Positions 33,765 through 42,085 of a DNA stretch of 46,965 bases are shown one piece after another. Positions within the stretch are counted from its first letter, which is position 1. The number at the start of each line of letters is the position of its first letter. Source of the stretch: Bacillus suaedaesalsae (lineage in GTDB: Bacteria; Bacillota; Bacilli; Bacillales; SA4); the NCBI RefSeq assembly GCF_016890225.1, contig NZ_JAFELM010000007.1, positions 1 to 46,965 on the forward strand. Direction: 5' to 3'. A model generated the notes under the pieces. That model ran no database searches and had not been told where the DNA came from. It worked only from the letters and a program-made list of their open reading frames with translations. A program made the position numbers and the translations under genes.

Positions 33765-34787
33765 TTATTTTAGTAGAGTTAACGTATCTTCGATTTCCTT
33801 CGTCATTCTATAAGCGCCTGACGACTGGTTCGAGCAGACAGTTATGATTGTTTCATCATGAGGATAATAGGCGGAGTGAAAGCTTACACCGGGATCATAG
33901 CCCATTACATGATACTTCACAACTTTATTACTTGTGGTATGAATCCAAATACCATACCCATAACACTCACCTTCACTAGATTCTGCATGAGGTATTAGAA
34001 GTTTTTCTAACGTTTCTTCCCTTAATAAACGACCATAAAATAATGACTCCCAAAACTTCGTCATATCCAGTGTCGTAACAAATGCACCACCATCAGAACC
34101 ACCTTTTACAGGTAATGAGTAGATATTTGTTTTCCACGATCCATCTTCAAGGTCGATATATCCAGTTGCAGTCCTAGTCGGTAAGCAATCAAACGAAAAA
34201 TACCCTGAATCTATCATTCCCGTAACCTGAAAAATGTGCTGTTCCACATACTCAGTAAACTCCAGATTAGTAGCTTGTTCCACAATCAAGCCTAGTACGA
34301 TATATCCTGCATTATTATAGTGAAAACGATCTCCTACCTGATACTTCATTTTTTCATTTTGAAATAAAGGTAAGAAGTCTTTCAATCTTCTAATATGATA
34401 CATCGGTTTACTTACCCATAACTCTTCAAAATCACTCATTACTTCTTCATCAAAGTAATCTGGTATTCCTGATGTATGTGTGAGCAAATGATGAATCGTA
34501 ATCTCCTTGTCAAAGAGAGGGAAATCTACGTCAAGGCAATCTATTAGTGGTGTGTCAAATGTTAGAATTCCTTTCTCAACAAGCTGACATATCGCTATGG
34601 ACGTAAATACTTTACACCCAGAAGCAATTCCGAAACGTGTGTTACGATGATTCTTAATCTGCTCAGACCGATTCGCGTACCCATAACTAGATTCAAATAA
34701 GATAGATTCTTGATTTTTGACAAGAACTGATCCTGAAAATTGAAGCGACTCTTGTAAATGATTTATTCGTTCAATTAATGTAAGCAT
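33765..34787 (-). CDS. Serine hydrolase, beta-lactamase (class C) fold
   Basis: About 340-residue member of the PF00144 serine hydrolase family (penicillin-binding-protein-like). The catalytic SxxK is Ser56-Gly-Cys-Lys59 in FGIASGCKVF, and the YxN motif is in FHYNNAGYIVLG. LLTHTSGIPDYF is the usual loop. No signal peptide is visible, so it is likely cytoplasmic, as with EstB-like esterases. A true resistance role is unlikely. Two adjacent ATGs exist, and the second (34787) has better spacing from AAGGAGA. It converges on the rocA terminator. Confidence 0.85.
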   Translation of the reverse strand: MLTLIERINHLQESLQFSGSVLVKNQESILFESSYGYANRSEQIKNHRNTRFGIASGCKVFTSIAICQLVEKGILTFDTPLIDCLDVDFPLFDKEITIHHLLTHTSGIPDYFDEEVMSDFEELWVSKPMYHIRRLKDFLPLFQNEKMKYQVGDRFHYNNAGYIVLGLIVEQATNLEFTEYVEQHIFQVTGMIDSGYFSFDCLPTRTATGYIDLEDGSWKTNIYSLPVKGGSDGGAFVTTLDMTKFWESLFYGRLLREETLEKLLIPHAESSEGECYGYGIWIHTTSNKVVKYHVMGYDPGVSFHSAYYPHDETIITVCSNQSSGAYRMTKEIEDTLTLLK

Positions 34788-34922
34788 CATATTCTCCTTT
34801 TCTATTGATGAATCAATTTTACCATATTCTAGTAATTTAATGTCCAGTGAGTGGATTGGAATTATCCGCCCTTTTCCAGTATGATGGGGAAGGGAATTTT
34901 AATGTAGGTTAGGATGGTTTAA

Positions 34923-35663
34923 ATGACGTCATTTCTCTTGTTAGTCGGATTAGGCTTAGTTTCAGCGTTTATTGGGACATTAGCTGGAGGCGGGGGAATT
35001 ATTACGTTGCCGGCAATGATGTTAATGGGGATTCCGATTCAAGTGGGAATCGCGACGAATAAGTTCTCCTCAGGAGTGGCATCGTTTACGAGTGTCCTGT
35101 ATTTAATAAAATATAAATTATTTACGCTAAAGGCACTTATTGCACTGGTTGCTAGTGCATTTGTGGGTGGAATAATCGGTGCGCTCATTACAACGAGTGT
35201 CAGTGAGCAAACGATGAACATTACCGCATTAGTGCTCTTAGTTTTTTCTTTATTCGTTACCATGAAAAATAAACAATGGGTTTCTGATGCTAAAGAGACT
35301 CTGAAGAATCAAACCCCATTTAGTAAGGTTATTCCGTTTTTTATTGCGATTTATGATGGTGGCTTTGGTCCGGGGTCCTCTACTTTTGGAATCATACACT
35401 TCATGCGTCAGCAGTTTTCGTATGTAAAAGCTGCACAGCTATCAAGGGTAATGAATTTCGGAAGCTGTGCGGGTGCATTTATTCTCTTTTATCACACAGG
35501 TTTTGTTGATTGGCATTATGCAATTGCCCTGGCGATTGGATCCGCACTCGGTACACAAGTTGGTTTAGCTGCATTACCGAAGATCCCGTTGAAATTAGCG
35601 AGGACACTACTAATCACAATCATTTTTATGTTGATTGGACAAGTTATGGTGAGAACTTTTTAG
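34923..35663 (+). CDS. TSUP family permease (TauE/SafE type)
   Basis: 246-residue membrane protein with about seven or eight helices, of the sulphite exporter TauE/SafE family (PF01925). Family motifs visible are GTLAGGGGIITLPAMMLMGIP near the N-terminus (given here to its key part: GGGG then P) and a repeat-like GGFGPGSSTFGI near residue 148. Members carry sulphur-containing anions or organic acids across the membrane; the substrate here is not evident. It appears to be transcribed alone. The palindrome at 35693-35727 may serve as its end. Confidence 0.85.
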   Translation: MTSFLLLVGLGLVSAFIGTLAGGGGIITLPAMMLMGIPIQVGIATNKFSSGVASFTSVLYLIKYKLFTLKALIALVASAFVGGIIGALITTSVSEQTMNITALVLLVFSLFVTMKNKQWVSDAKETLKNQTPFSKVIPFFIAIYDGGFGPGSSTFGIIHFMRQQFSYVKAAQLSRVMNFGSCAGAFILFYHTGFVDWHYAIALAIGSALGTQVGLAALPKIPLKLARTLLITIIFMLIGQVMVRTF

Positions 35664-35692
35664 AGTGCTGGGAGGGAAGTACTCTTTTCGAC

Positions 35693-35727
35693 AAAATTCG
35701 GGTGGTGCCTGGCACCACCCGAATTTT
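35693..35727. repeat. GTGCCTGGCAC-family palindrome, copy 2
   Basis: A perfect 17-base inverted repeat, AAAATTCGGGTGGTGCC and its complement, around a single T. It shares the inner GGTGCC-GGCACC and outer AATTCG/CGAATT layers with the copy at 23592-23623. The right arm ends in TTTTCTTT, so it could also work as a terminator for the TSUP gene. Confidence 0.85.
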
Positions 35728-35868
35728 CTTTGAAAAGGCCCAAGAAAGTTAGAAAAATAGAGAAAATTGAAGCTTACACGTCAAAAAGCGACTAAAATAG
35801 TTAAAAATTAAATATTTCGAATATTTACAATAAACAGAATATATAATAATATAAAACCAAGCCAAACA

Positions 35869-36165
35869 GAAAGGGTGATGCAAATTGAAGCATACACAAT
35901 ACGGTAAACCATAAATGAACAAAAAGAAAGGAAGTGATTCCAGTGACAGAGTGAAAGGCGAAATGTACAAATGGTACATGGGGATCTACCACAACTACTT
36001 ACCAAGAAAGGGTGATGCGATTGATTTAAAACAAGAAGTTAAAAACTATGTATCTATCGGTATGGCAAAACGTTAAGAAAAGGTGATTCCAATGTATAGA
36101 GAAAGGCGAAGGCAGGCATAGCGCATGATGCCGGGATAACATAAGTTCTCTTTCCGAATTACTTA
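35869..36165. repeat. Diverged tandem duplication, about 136-base units
   Basis: AGAAAGGGTGATGC occurs at 35869 and again at 36005, and within each unit a later GTGATTCCA(G/A)TG and AAAGGCGAA recur in the same order. A third partial start, AGAAAGGATGG, is at 36165. The units are clearly related but differ by insertions and substitutions. Unit 1 contains an open reading frame, and the matching frame in unit 2 has several stops. Confidence 0.6.
35915..36076 (+). CDS. Possible small protein (53 residues), unknown
   Basis: An open frame from ATG 35915 encodes 53 residues with GEMYKWYMGIYHNYLPRKGD in the middle and a basic end. Directly before it, in the same frame, TTG 35885 to TAA 35914 encodes a nine-residue peptide (MKHTQYGKP) with a good AAGGGTGA ribosome site six bases upstream. 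The ATG itself has only a weak site. So it is either a coupled leader peptide plus gene, or one gene cut by an in-frame TAA. I recognise no family. A terminator at 36202-36250 supports transcription of the region. Confidence 0.35.
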   Translation: MNKKKGSDSSDRVKGEMYKWYMGIYHNYLPRKGDAIDLKQEVKNYVSIGMAKR

Positions 36166-36201
36166 GAAAGGATGGAAAAAGTGGATATTGAGATAGTATA
36201 G

Positions 36202-36250
36202 GCGACTTCGTTACTACCAATTTAGGTAAAACGGGGTCGCATTTGTTTTG
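36202..36250 (+). terminator. Terminator closing the small tandem-repeat locus
   Basis: GCGACTTCGTTACTACC pairs with GGTAAAACGGGGTCGC (with GT wobbles) around AATTTA, followed by ATTTGTTTT. It indicates a plus-strand transcript ending here, independent of the symporter gene 560 bases further on. Confidence 0.65.
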
Positions 36251-36286
36251 TAGTAGAAAATATAGTTTTTCCAGTTTTTAGGGGAA

Positions 36287-36378
36287 GGCTCATAAAATTT
36301 CATTTGGGCTCATAAATTTAAAGCTAGGCTCATATAATGATCATTTGGGCTCAAAAGTGATAGTGATCGGCTCATAAA
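36287..36378. repeat. Helically phased GGCTCATAAA array, five units
   Basis: Five copies of a ten-base motif start at 36287, 36307, 36327, 36348 and 36369, with spacings of 20, 20, 21 and 21 bases. Copies read GGCTCATAAA three times, GGCTCATATA once and GGCTCAAAAG once. The DNA between them is AT-rich and not conserved. The array begins 37 bases after the terminator of the small locus. The remaining gap up to 36660 shows no gene I can support. Confidence 0.85.
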
Positions 36379-36679
36379 ATTAAAGACAGACTTTTTGTAA
36401 GTGGAAAATTACACATATTGTTAAAAATCAGCTTGTGTTTCTCCAAAAAAAACAATATTTTTTCTGTTAACTATCATAAAAATCACCTCTAAAATCATAG
36501 TCAAATTGTCCTCAAACGTCCCCTGAAATCACCAAAATCCGAACATTAATTTTATAAATTTAAATGTATAGATATAGCCTATATCGTGCCTGAGAGTTAT
36601 AAAAAGATGAAATTAATGAATAATTATACATAACAAGTAAATTCATAACACGGTGAAATATGACCTATGCAATCTGGTG

Positions 36680-36688
36680 TGTTATACT
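36680..36688 (+). promoter_or_regulatory. Extended -10 promoter of the symporter operon
   Basis: TGTTATACT has the TGN extension before the -10 hexamer TATACT. TATGAC at 36659-36664 could act as a weak -35 with an 18-base spacer. Transcription from here leaves a leader of about 120 bases before the first small gene. Confidence 0.5.
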
Positions 36689-36811
36689 AAAAACCTTGAT
36701 AAATCTAAGTGTTTATTTTGCGTTCACTCAGTTCTGTTTATTTCCTAAAAATTCTGGGTAATGAATACGGGTGCATAGAGACGCATACGAATGATAGGGG
36801 AGGTGATATGC

Positions 36812-36910
36812 TTGTCGATTTCAGCAGGCACATTATTTTGGCTTTTTGTACCGATGTTAGCCACTGTTGTATTATCAACCATTTCATATGTAAAAGAGGG
36901 GAGAGAGTAG
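36812..36910 (+). CDS. Symporter small accessory protein
   Basis: A 32-residue protein with one hydrophobic helix (about residues 4-24: SAGTLFWLFVPMLATVVLS) and a charged tail YVKEGRE. The start is TTG 36812, five bases after a very strong GGGGAGGTGA. Its TAG stop is directly followed by the ATG of the symporter gene, so the two are co-translated. Tiny membrane proteins in this position ahead of sodium:solute symporters are known as symporter small accessory proteins, as I recall from genome annotation; a stabilising role is inferred. An overlapping frame from ATG 36808 has no membrane-like character. Confidence 0.72.
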   Translation: MSISAGTLFWLFVPMLATVVLSTISYVKEGRE

Positions 36911-38410
36911 ATGGACACGGCAACGTTAATAACTTTTATTGTGTATTTAATTGGGATGCTTGCAATAGGGATTGCAGCCTACAAGCTAACTAGTAATCTA
37001 TCGGACTATGTTTTAGGGGGAAGAAGATTAGGACCAGGTGTAGCGGCACTTAGTGCAGGTGCATCGGATATGAGTAGTTGGTTATTACTTGGTTTACCAG
37101 GTGCAGTTTATGCTGCAGGAGGAATGAACCAAATATGGATTGCAGTTGGTTTAACAATTGGAGCTTACTTAAACTGGCAGTTTGTTGCGAAGAGACTTCG
37201 TAGTTATACTGAAAAAGCAAACGACTCTATTACCATACCAGACTTCTTAGAAAATCGTTTCCGCGATCACAAAAAAATTCTTCGTATGATCTCAGCGTTA
37301 GTTATTCTATTATTCTTTACTTTTTACACAGCTTCAGGAATGGTTGGGGGAGCAAAACTGTTTGAAGCATCATTCGGTTTAAGTTATTCACAATCATTAT
37401 GGATTGGTGCTATTGTTATTATTTCTTACACGTTCTTAGGTGGATTTTTAGCAGTAAGTTGGACAGATTTTATCCAAGGTATTTTAATGTTCTTGGCCTT
37501 AATTATCGTACCAATTGTTGCGTTTACTCAGCTTGGTGGATACAGTGAAACGGTAAGGCAAGTAGGAGAAATTGATCCAATGTACTTAGATGCATTTTCA
37601 GGAATGACTGCACTGGGGATTATCTCGCTTTTAGCATGGGGACTAGGTTATTTCGGTCAACCGCATATCATAACTCGTTTTATGGCAATTAAATCAGTGA
37701 AGGATGTTCCAAAGGCACGTTTTATTGGAATGACATGGATGGTCTTTGGGTTATTTGGAGCGATCTTCACAGGTTTTGCCGGAATTGCTTACTTCTCAGG
37801 TAATCCGTTACCAGATGGAGAGCAAGTGTTTATCCAATTTGCGGACGTTTTATTTAATCCGTGGGTGTCAGGAATTCTACTTGCGGCAATTCTAGCAGCG
37901 ATTATGAGTACCATTGATTCACAGTTGCTTGTTTCTTCAAGTGCTGTTGCAGAAGACATTTATCGTGCAGTCTTCCGCAAAGAAGCAAGTGAAAAGGAAC
38001 TAGTATGGATCGGTCGTGCTGCTGTAATCGTAATTGCGCTTATTGCAATAGCGTTAGCAGGAAATCCAGATAGTTCAGTACTATCATTAGTAAGTTATGC
38101 TTGGGCAGGCTTTGGAGCAGCCTTCGGACCGGTTATCATTCTAGCATTATTCTGGAAGCGCATGACAGGTAGAGGAGCTCTTGCCGGTATGATTGTAGGG
38201 GCAGTAACAGTTGTTGTTTGGAAAATACTATCCACTCCTGAGCTTAATGAAGCAGGAGAAGTTATTAAGGAAGCAGTAATTCCATTCAGTCTATACGAAA
38301 TCGTACCAGGCTTCATCCTGGCTTGGATTGCGATCATGGTATTCAGTTTACTAGACAGAGAGCCTAGTGAAGAAATAAAAGCAGAATTTGATGAAGCAGC
38401 GAGAGCATAA
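36911..38410 (+). CDS. putP: Sodium/proline symporter (PutP/OpuE type)
   Basis: 499-residue member of the sodium:solute symporter family with about 13 helices. Visible signatures are LGGRRLGPGVAALSAGASDMSSW cut to its key part GASDMSSWLLLGLPG, which holds sodium and proline site residues, and the LAWGLGYFGQPHIITRFMAI region, typical of proline carriers. By position ahead of gatC it corresponds to B. subtilis opuE, whose product imports proline as an osmoprotectant. With rocA nearby, a catabolic role is equally possible. It follows the small accessory gene without a gap and ends at a strong terminator. Confidence 0.92.
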   Translation: MDTATLITFIVYLIGMLAIGIAAYKLTSNLSDYVLGGRRLGPGVAALSAGASDMSSWLLLGLPGAVYAAGGMNQIWIAVGLTIGAYLNWQFVAKRLRSYTEKANDSITIPDFLENRFRDHKKILRMISALVILLFFTFYTASGMVGGAKLFEASFGLSYSQSLWIGAIVIISYTFLGGFLAVSWTDFIQGILMFLALIIVPIVAFTQLGGYSETVRQVGEIDPMYLDAFSGMTALGIISLLAWGLGYFGQPHIITRFMAIKSVKDVPKARFIGMTWMVFGLFGAIFTGFAGIAYFSGNPLPDGEQVFIQFADVLFNPWVSGILLAAILAAIMSTIDSQLLVSSSAVAEDIYRAVFRKEASEKELVWIGRAAVIVIALIAIALAGNPDSSVLSLVSYAWAGFGAAFGPVIILALFWKRMTGRGALAGMIVGAVTVVVWKILSTPELNEAGEVIKEAVIPFSLYEIVPGFILAWIAIMVFSLLDREPSEEIKAEFDEAARA

Positions 38411-38425
38411 ATATAATAATGAAGT

Positions 38426-38464
38426 AAAAATACCACGCTCCTTTTTGAGCGTGGTATTTTTATG
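38426..38464 (+). terminator. Intrinsic terminator after the symporter
   Basis: AAAAATACCACGCTC pairs with GAGCGTGGTATTTTT around CTTTTT. It is a 15-base stem with a T-run and ends the symporter unit. Confidence 0.93.
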
Positions 38465-38487
38465 AGCAAAGACTTTAACGCACTACC

Positions 38488-38543
38488 GTAACGGGGGCCT
38501 GTCCCCCATCGCTTTAAAGCGGTGGGGGACAGGCCCCCGTTAC
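38488..38543. repeat. REPIN-like doublet of the GGGGGCCTGTCCCCC family
   Basis: Two copies of GGGGGCCTGTCCCCC stand head to head around a central TTTAAA, giving 28-base arms with a single mismatch. This is a nested palindrome: each arm can fold alone, or the whole can form one long hairpin. It lies between the symporter terminator and the gatC promoter. It belongs with copies 1 and 2 at 15000 and 28667. Confidence 0.88.
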
Positions 38544-38570
38544 TTTAGAGAATTAAAGCATCCACGCAAG

Positions 38571-38600
38571 TTGATTAAAGCAGAAGAACTTTGTTATTAT
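38571..38600 (+). promoter_or_regulatory. Promoter of gatCAB
   Basis: TTGATT at 38571-38576, an 18-base spacer and TATTAT at 38595-38600 preceded by TGT (extended -10). It lies about 40 bases before gatC and just after the REPIN-like element. Confidence 0.6.
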
Positions 38601-38642
38601 CAGTATATTATTGGTGATGATTCATTCGGAGGTGAAGGGAAA

Positions 38643-38933
38643 ATGTCACGCATTTCCAGAGAAGAAGTTAAGCACGTTGCTCATTTAGCACGTTTAGCGA
38701 TAACAGAAGAAGAGGCAGAGCAATTCCAAAAGCAACTGGATGCAATTATTACGTTTGCAGAGCAGTTGAATGAACTTGATACAGACAACGTACAACCAAC
38801 TACTCATGTCTTGCATTTGAAGAACGTCATGAGAGAGGACAAGCCAGGAAAGGGCCTACCTGTCGAAGAAGTATTAAAAAATGCACCAGATCACAAAGAT
38901 GGACAAGTTCGCGTTCCGGCAATTCTAGAGTAG
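38643..38933 (+). CDS. gatC: Asp/Glu-tRNA amidotransferase subunit C
   Basis: Small subunit (96 residues) of GatCAB, which turns misacylated Glu-tRNA(Gln) and Asp-tRNA(Asn) into the correct amides. GatC wraps around the GatA-GatB interface. Visible signatures are [16 protein letters not shown] and [20 protein letters not shown] cut to [12 protein letters not shown], then REDKP. The start is ATG 38643 with GGAGGTGA seven bases upstream. It is followed 13 bases later by gatA. Confidence 0.97.
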   Translation: MSRISREEVKHVAHLARLAITEEEAEQFQKQLDAIITFAEQLNELDTDNVQPTTHVLHLKNVMREDKPGKGLPVEEVLKNAPDHKDGQVRVPAILE

Positions 38934-38946
38934 AGGGGGTTCCATA

Positions 38947-40398
38947 ATGTCGTTATTAGATCATAAAATTTCAGAATTACATAAACTACTACATAAAAAA
39001 GAAATCTCAGTAACTGACGTGATTGATGCTTCGTATAACAGAATCAATGCAGTTGAAGATAAGGTGAAAGCGTTCGTTACACTGAACGAAGAAGCAGCAA
39101 GAGCCGAGGCCAAAGAGCTCGATAACGCTGCAAAAACTGAACGTGGTCTTCTTTTCGGATTACCAATCGGTGTAAAGGACAACATCGTAACGAAAAACCT
39201 TCGTACGACATGTTCGAGTAAAATTCTAGCAAACTTTGACCCGATTTATGATGCAACAGTAGTGGACAAGCTAAAGGCTGCTGAAGCCATCACAATTGGG
39301 AAATTAAACATGGACGAATTCGCAATGGGTTCTTCGAACGAAAACTCGGGCTTCTTCCCGACGAGAAACCCTTGGAATACAGAGTATGTTCCAGGTGGTT
39401 CTAGTGGTGGATCTGCAGCGTCAGTAGCAGCTGGAGAAGTACTTTTCTCCCTAGGTTCTGATACAGGAGGTTCCATCCGTCAGCCTGCTGCCTATTGCGG
39501 TGTAGTTGGATTAAAACCTACATACGGTCGTGTATCTCGTTTTGGACTAGTCGCATTCGCTTCTTCACTAGATCAAATTGGACCGATAACTCGTAACGTA
39601 GAAGACAATGCTTATCTACTGCAAACAATCTCAGGTCTCGACCCAATGGATTCAACTTCTGCAAACGTAGAAGTACCAGACTTTCTTTCATCTTTTACAG
39701 GAGATGTAAAAGGCTTAAAGATTGCTGTTCCAAAAGAATACTTAGCAGAAGGTGTTCAAGAGGAGGTTCGAGGGTCCGTTCTTGCTGCCTTAAAAGTATT
39801 AGAGAGCCTCGGAGCAACGTGGGAAGAAGTATCACTGCCTCACTCTAAATATGCTCTTGCAACGTATTACTTATTGTCTTCATCCGAAGCTTCTGCAAAT
39901 CTAGCACGCTTTGACGGTGTTCGCTATGGAATTCGTTCTGACAATGCGAAAAACTTAATCGATCTATACAAGCAAACTCGCAGCGAAGGCTTTGGTGACG
40001 AAGTAAAGCGTCGTATCATGCTTGGAACATTCGCTCTAAGCTCAGGTTACTATGATGCTTACTATATAAAGGCGCAAAAAGTACGTACATTAATTAAACA
40101 AGATTTTGAAAAAGTATTTGAGAAGTACGACGTTATCATTGGACCAACTACTCCATCACCGGCCTTCAAAATTGGTGAAAAGACTAAAGACCCAATGACG
40201 ATGTATGCTAACGACATTTTAACAATTCCAGTAAACCTTGCTGGAGTACCGGCTATTTCAGTTCCATGCGGATTCTCGAACGGATTACCATTAGGATTAC
40301 AAATTATCGGCAAGCATTTTGATGAGTCAACGTTATACCGTGTTGCGCATGCATTCGAGCAAGCAACAGACCATCATAAGCAAAAGCCAGCGTTGTAA
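38947..40398 (+). CDS. gatA: Asp/Glu-tRNA amidotransferase subunit A
   Basis: Amidase-signature subunit (483 residues) that releases ammonia from glutamine. The catalytic Ser-cisSer-Lys triad is visible as Lys77 ([10 protein letters not shown]), Ser152 ([15 protein letters not shown]) and Ser176 ([11 protein letters not shown]). Glutamine-site features such as [13 protein letters not shown] are present. It sits in the usual gatC-gatA-gatB order. GGGGG precedes the ATG, and it ends 12 bases before gatB. Confidence 0.97.
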   Translation: MSLLDHKISELHKLLHKKEISVTDVIDASYNRINAVEDKVKAFVTLNEEAARAEAKELDNAAKTERGLLFGLPIGVKDNIVTKNLRTTCSSKILANFDPIYDATVVDKLKAAEAITIGKLNMDEFAMGSSNENSGFFPTRNPWNTEYVPGGSSGGSAASVAAGEVLFSLGSDTGGSIRQPAAYCGVVGLKPTYGRVSRFGLVAFASSLDQIGPITRNVEDNAYLLQTISGLDPMDSTSANVEVPDFLSSFTGDVKGLKIAVPKEYLAEGVQEEVRGSVLAALKVLESLGATWEEVSLPHSKYALATYYLLSSSEASANLARFDGVRYGIRSDNAKNLIDLYKQTRSEGFGDEVKRRIMLGTFALSSGYYDAYYIKAQKVRTLIKQDFEKVFEKYDVIIGPTTPSPAFKIGEKTKDPMTMYANDILTIPVNLAGVPAISVPCGFSNGLPLGLQIIGKHFDESTLYRVAHAFEQATDHHKQKPAL

Positions 40399-40410
40399 GG
40401 GGGCTATAGT

Positions 40411-41841
40411 ATGAATTTTGAAACGATAATCGGGCTTGAAGTCCACGTTGAATTAAAAACCGAATCAAAAATTTTCTCGAACAGTCCGAACCATTTCGGT
40501 GCGGCCCCTAATACACAGACGAGTGTAATCGAGCTAGGGTACCCAGGAGTGTTACCAGTTTTGAATAAAAAAGCTGTTGAATTCGCAATGAAGGCTGCGA
40601 TGGCGCTGAATTGTGAAGTTGCAACAGACACGAAGTTCGACCGGAAAAATTATTTCTATCCTGATAACCCGAAGGCATACCAAATTTCTCAATTTGATAA
40701 GCCAATCGGAGAAAACGGCTGGATTGAGATCGAAGTAAACGGAAAAAAGAAGCGTATTGGGATCACACGTCTTCACTTAGAAGAAGATGCAGGGAAGCTG
40801 ACACATACAGGAGACGGCTACTCGTTAGTTGATTTCAACCGTCAAGGTACACCACTTATTGAAATCGTATCAGAGCCGGATATTCGTACACCTGAAGAAG
40901 CGTATGCATACCTTGAAAAGTTAAAATCAATCATTCAATATACAGGCGTTTCAGATTGTAAAATGGAAGAAGGTTCACTTCGTTGTGACGCGAACATCTC
41001 TCTTCGTCCAATGGGGCAAGAACAGTTTGGAACAAAAGCAGAGCTTAAGAACTTAAACTCATTTGCTTTCGTTCAAAAAGGACTTGAATTTGAAGAGAAG
41101 CGTCAAGCAAAGGTACTTCTGTCTGGTGGAGTCATTCGTCAGGAAACTCGTCGCTATGATGAAGCGACGAAAGAAACAATACTGATGCGTGTTAAGGAAG
41201 GTTCAGATGACTACCGTTATTTCCCGGAGCCAGACTTAGTTCACCTTTACATTGATGATGACTGGAAAGCGCGCATTCGTGCTGAAATCCCTGAGCTTCC
41301 AGATGCCCGTAAAAAGCGGTACGTCGAAGAATTAGGCTTACCTGCATACGATGCAAATGTTTTAACTTTTACAAAGGAAATGTCTGACTACTTTGAAGCA
41401 ACCGTTCAAGCCGGAGGAGATGCAAAGCTTGCATCAAACTGGTTAATGGGAGAAGTGTCGGCTTACATGAATGCAGAGCAAAAGGAGTTACAAGATTTAG
41501 CATTAACTCCAGAAAGCTTAGCGAAAATGATCAAGCTTATCCAAGATGGCACCATTTCATCAAAGATTGCGAAGAAAATATTCAAAGAGCTTGTAGAACA
41601 AGGTGGAGATCCAGAACAAATCGTGAAGGATCAAGGCTTAGTTCAAATCTCAGACGAAGGTACACTTCGTACAATGATCGTGGAGCTGTTGGATAAAAAT
41701 CCACAATCCATCGATGACTACAAAAACGGAAAAGACCGTGCAATCGGCTTCCTAGTTGGTCAAGTGATGAAGCAAACGAAGGGGCAGGCCAACCCGCCGT
41801 TAGTCAATAAAATTCTTTTAGATGAAATGAATAAAAGGTAA
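40411..41841 (+). CDS. gatB: Asp/Glu-tRNA amidotransferase subunit B
   Basis: Kinase/amidation subunit (476 residues) that phosphorylates the tRNA-bound Glu or Asp and binds the tRNA. Visible features are the N-terminal [63 protein letters not shown], and the YqeY-like C-terminal tail ending [19 protein letters not shown] precedes the ATG. A strong terminator follows the stop. Confidence 0.97.
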   Translation: MNFETIIGLEVHVELKTESKIFSNSPNHFGAAPNTQTSVIELGYPGVLPVLNKKAVEFAMKAAMALNCEVATDTKFDRKNYFYPDNPKAYQISQFDKPIGENGWIEIEVNGKKKRIGITRLHLEEDAGKLTHTGDGYSLVDFNRQGTPLIEIVSEPDIRTPEEAYAYLEKLKSIIQYTGVSDCKMEEGSLRCDANISLRPMGQEQFGTKAELKNLNSFAFVQKGLEFEEKRQAKVLLSGGVIRQETRRYDEATKETILMRVKEGSDDYRYFPEPDLVHLYIDDDWKARIRAEIPELPDARKKRYVEELGLPAYDANVLTFTKEMSDYFEATVQAGGDAKLASNWLMGEVSAYMNAEQKELQDLALTPESLAKMIKLIQDGTISSKIAKKIFKELVEQGGDPEQIVKDQGLVQISDEGTLRTMIVELLDKNPQSIDDYKNGKDRAIGFLVGQVMKQTKGQANPPLVNKILLDEMNKR

Positions 41842-41845
41842 TGTG

Positions 41846-41876
41846 AAGCACCATTCAAAGGAATGGTGCTTTTTTC
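41846..41876 (+). terminator. Intrinsic terminator after gatCAB
   Basis: AAGCACCATTC pairs with GAATGGTGCTT around AAAG, followed by TTTTT. Confidence 0.93.
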
Positions 41877-42085
41877 TTGCAGTTTAAGTAAGCATAAAAT
41901 TTTGAGTGTATCTTTTGTAGTTTTGTATTCTTAATCCATCTTCAGCACCCATCCCGCCTGAGTCAAATGTTCCAGAGAGAAGAAAAGGGAAGAAAGTAAC
42001 CTCAGTATTAGTTAAGTTTTCTGATATTTCAACAAAATTGTCACAACTTATGTTATGGTAAGTAAATATGGGGTGGAGGGATATA

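Noticed and set aside
35685-35696. TTTTCGACAAAA, which on the minus strand resembles a Spo0A box
   Set aside because: It abuts the palindromic repeat at 35693 and no promoter or gene start lies in the right place for Spo0A control; chance in AT-rich DNA is likely.
36586-36606. CCTGAGAG-like sequence suggesting a TPP or glycine riboswitch upstream of the symporter
   Set aside because: No other conserved riboswitch parts or paired stems are present, and it lies upstream of the likely promoter.
36709-36993. 94-codon plus-strand frame over the small accessory gene and symporter start
   Set aside because: It overlaps two better-supported genes, has no membrane or domain character, and its own start lacks a ribosome site.
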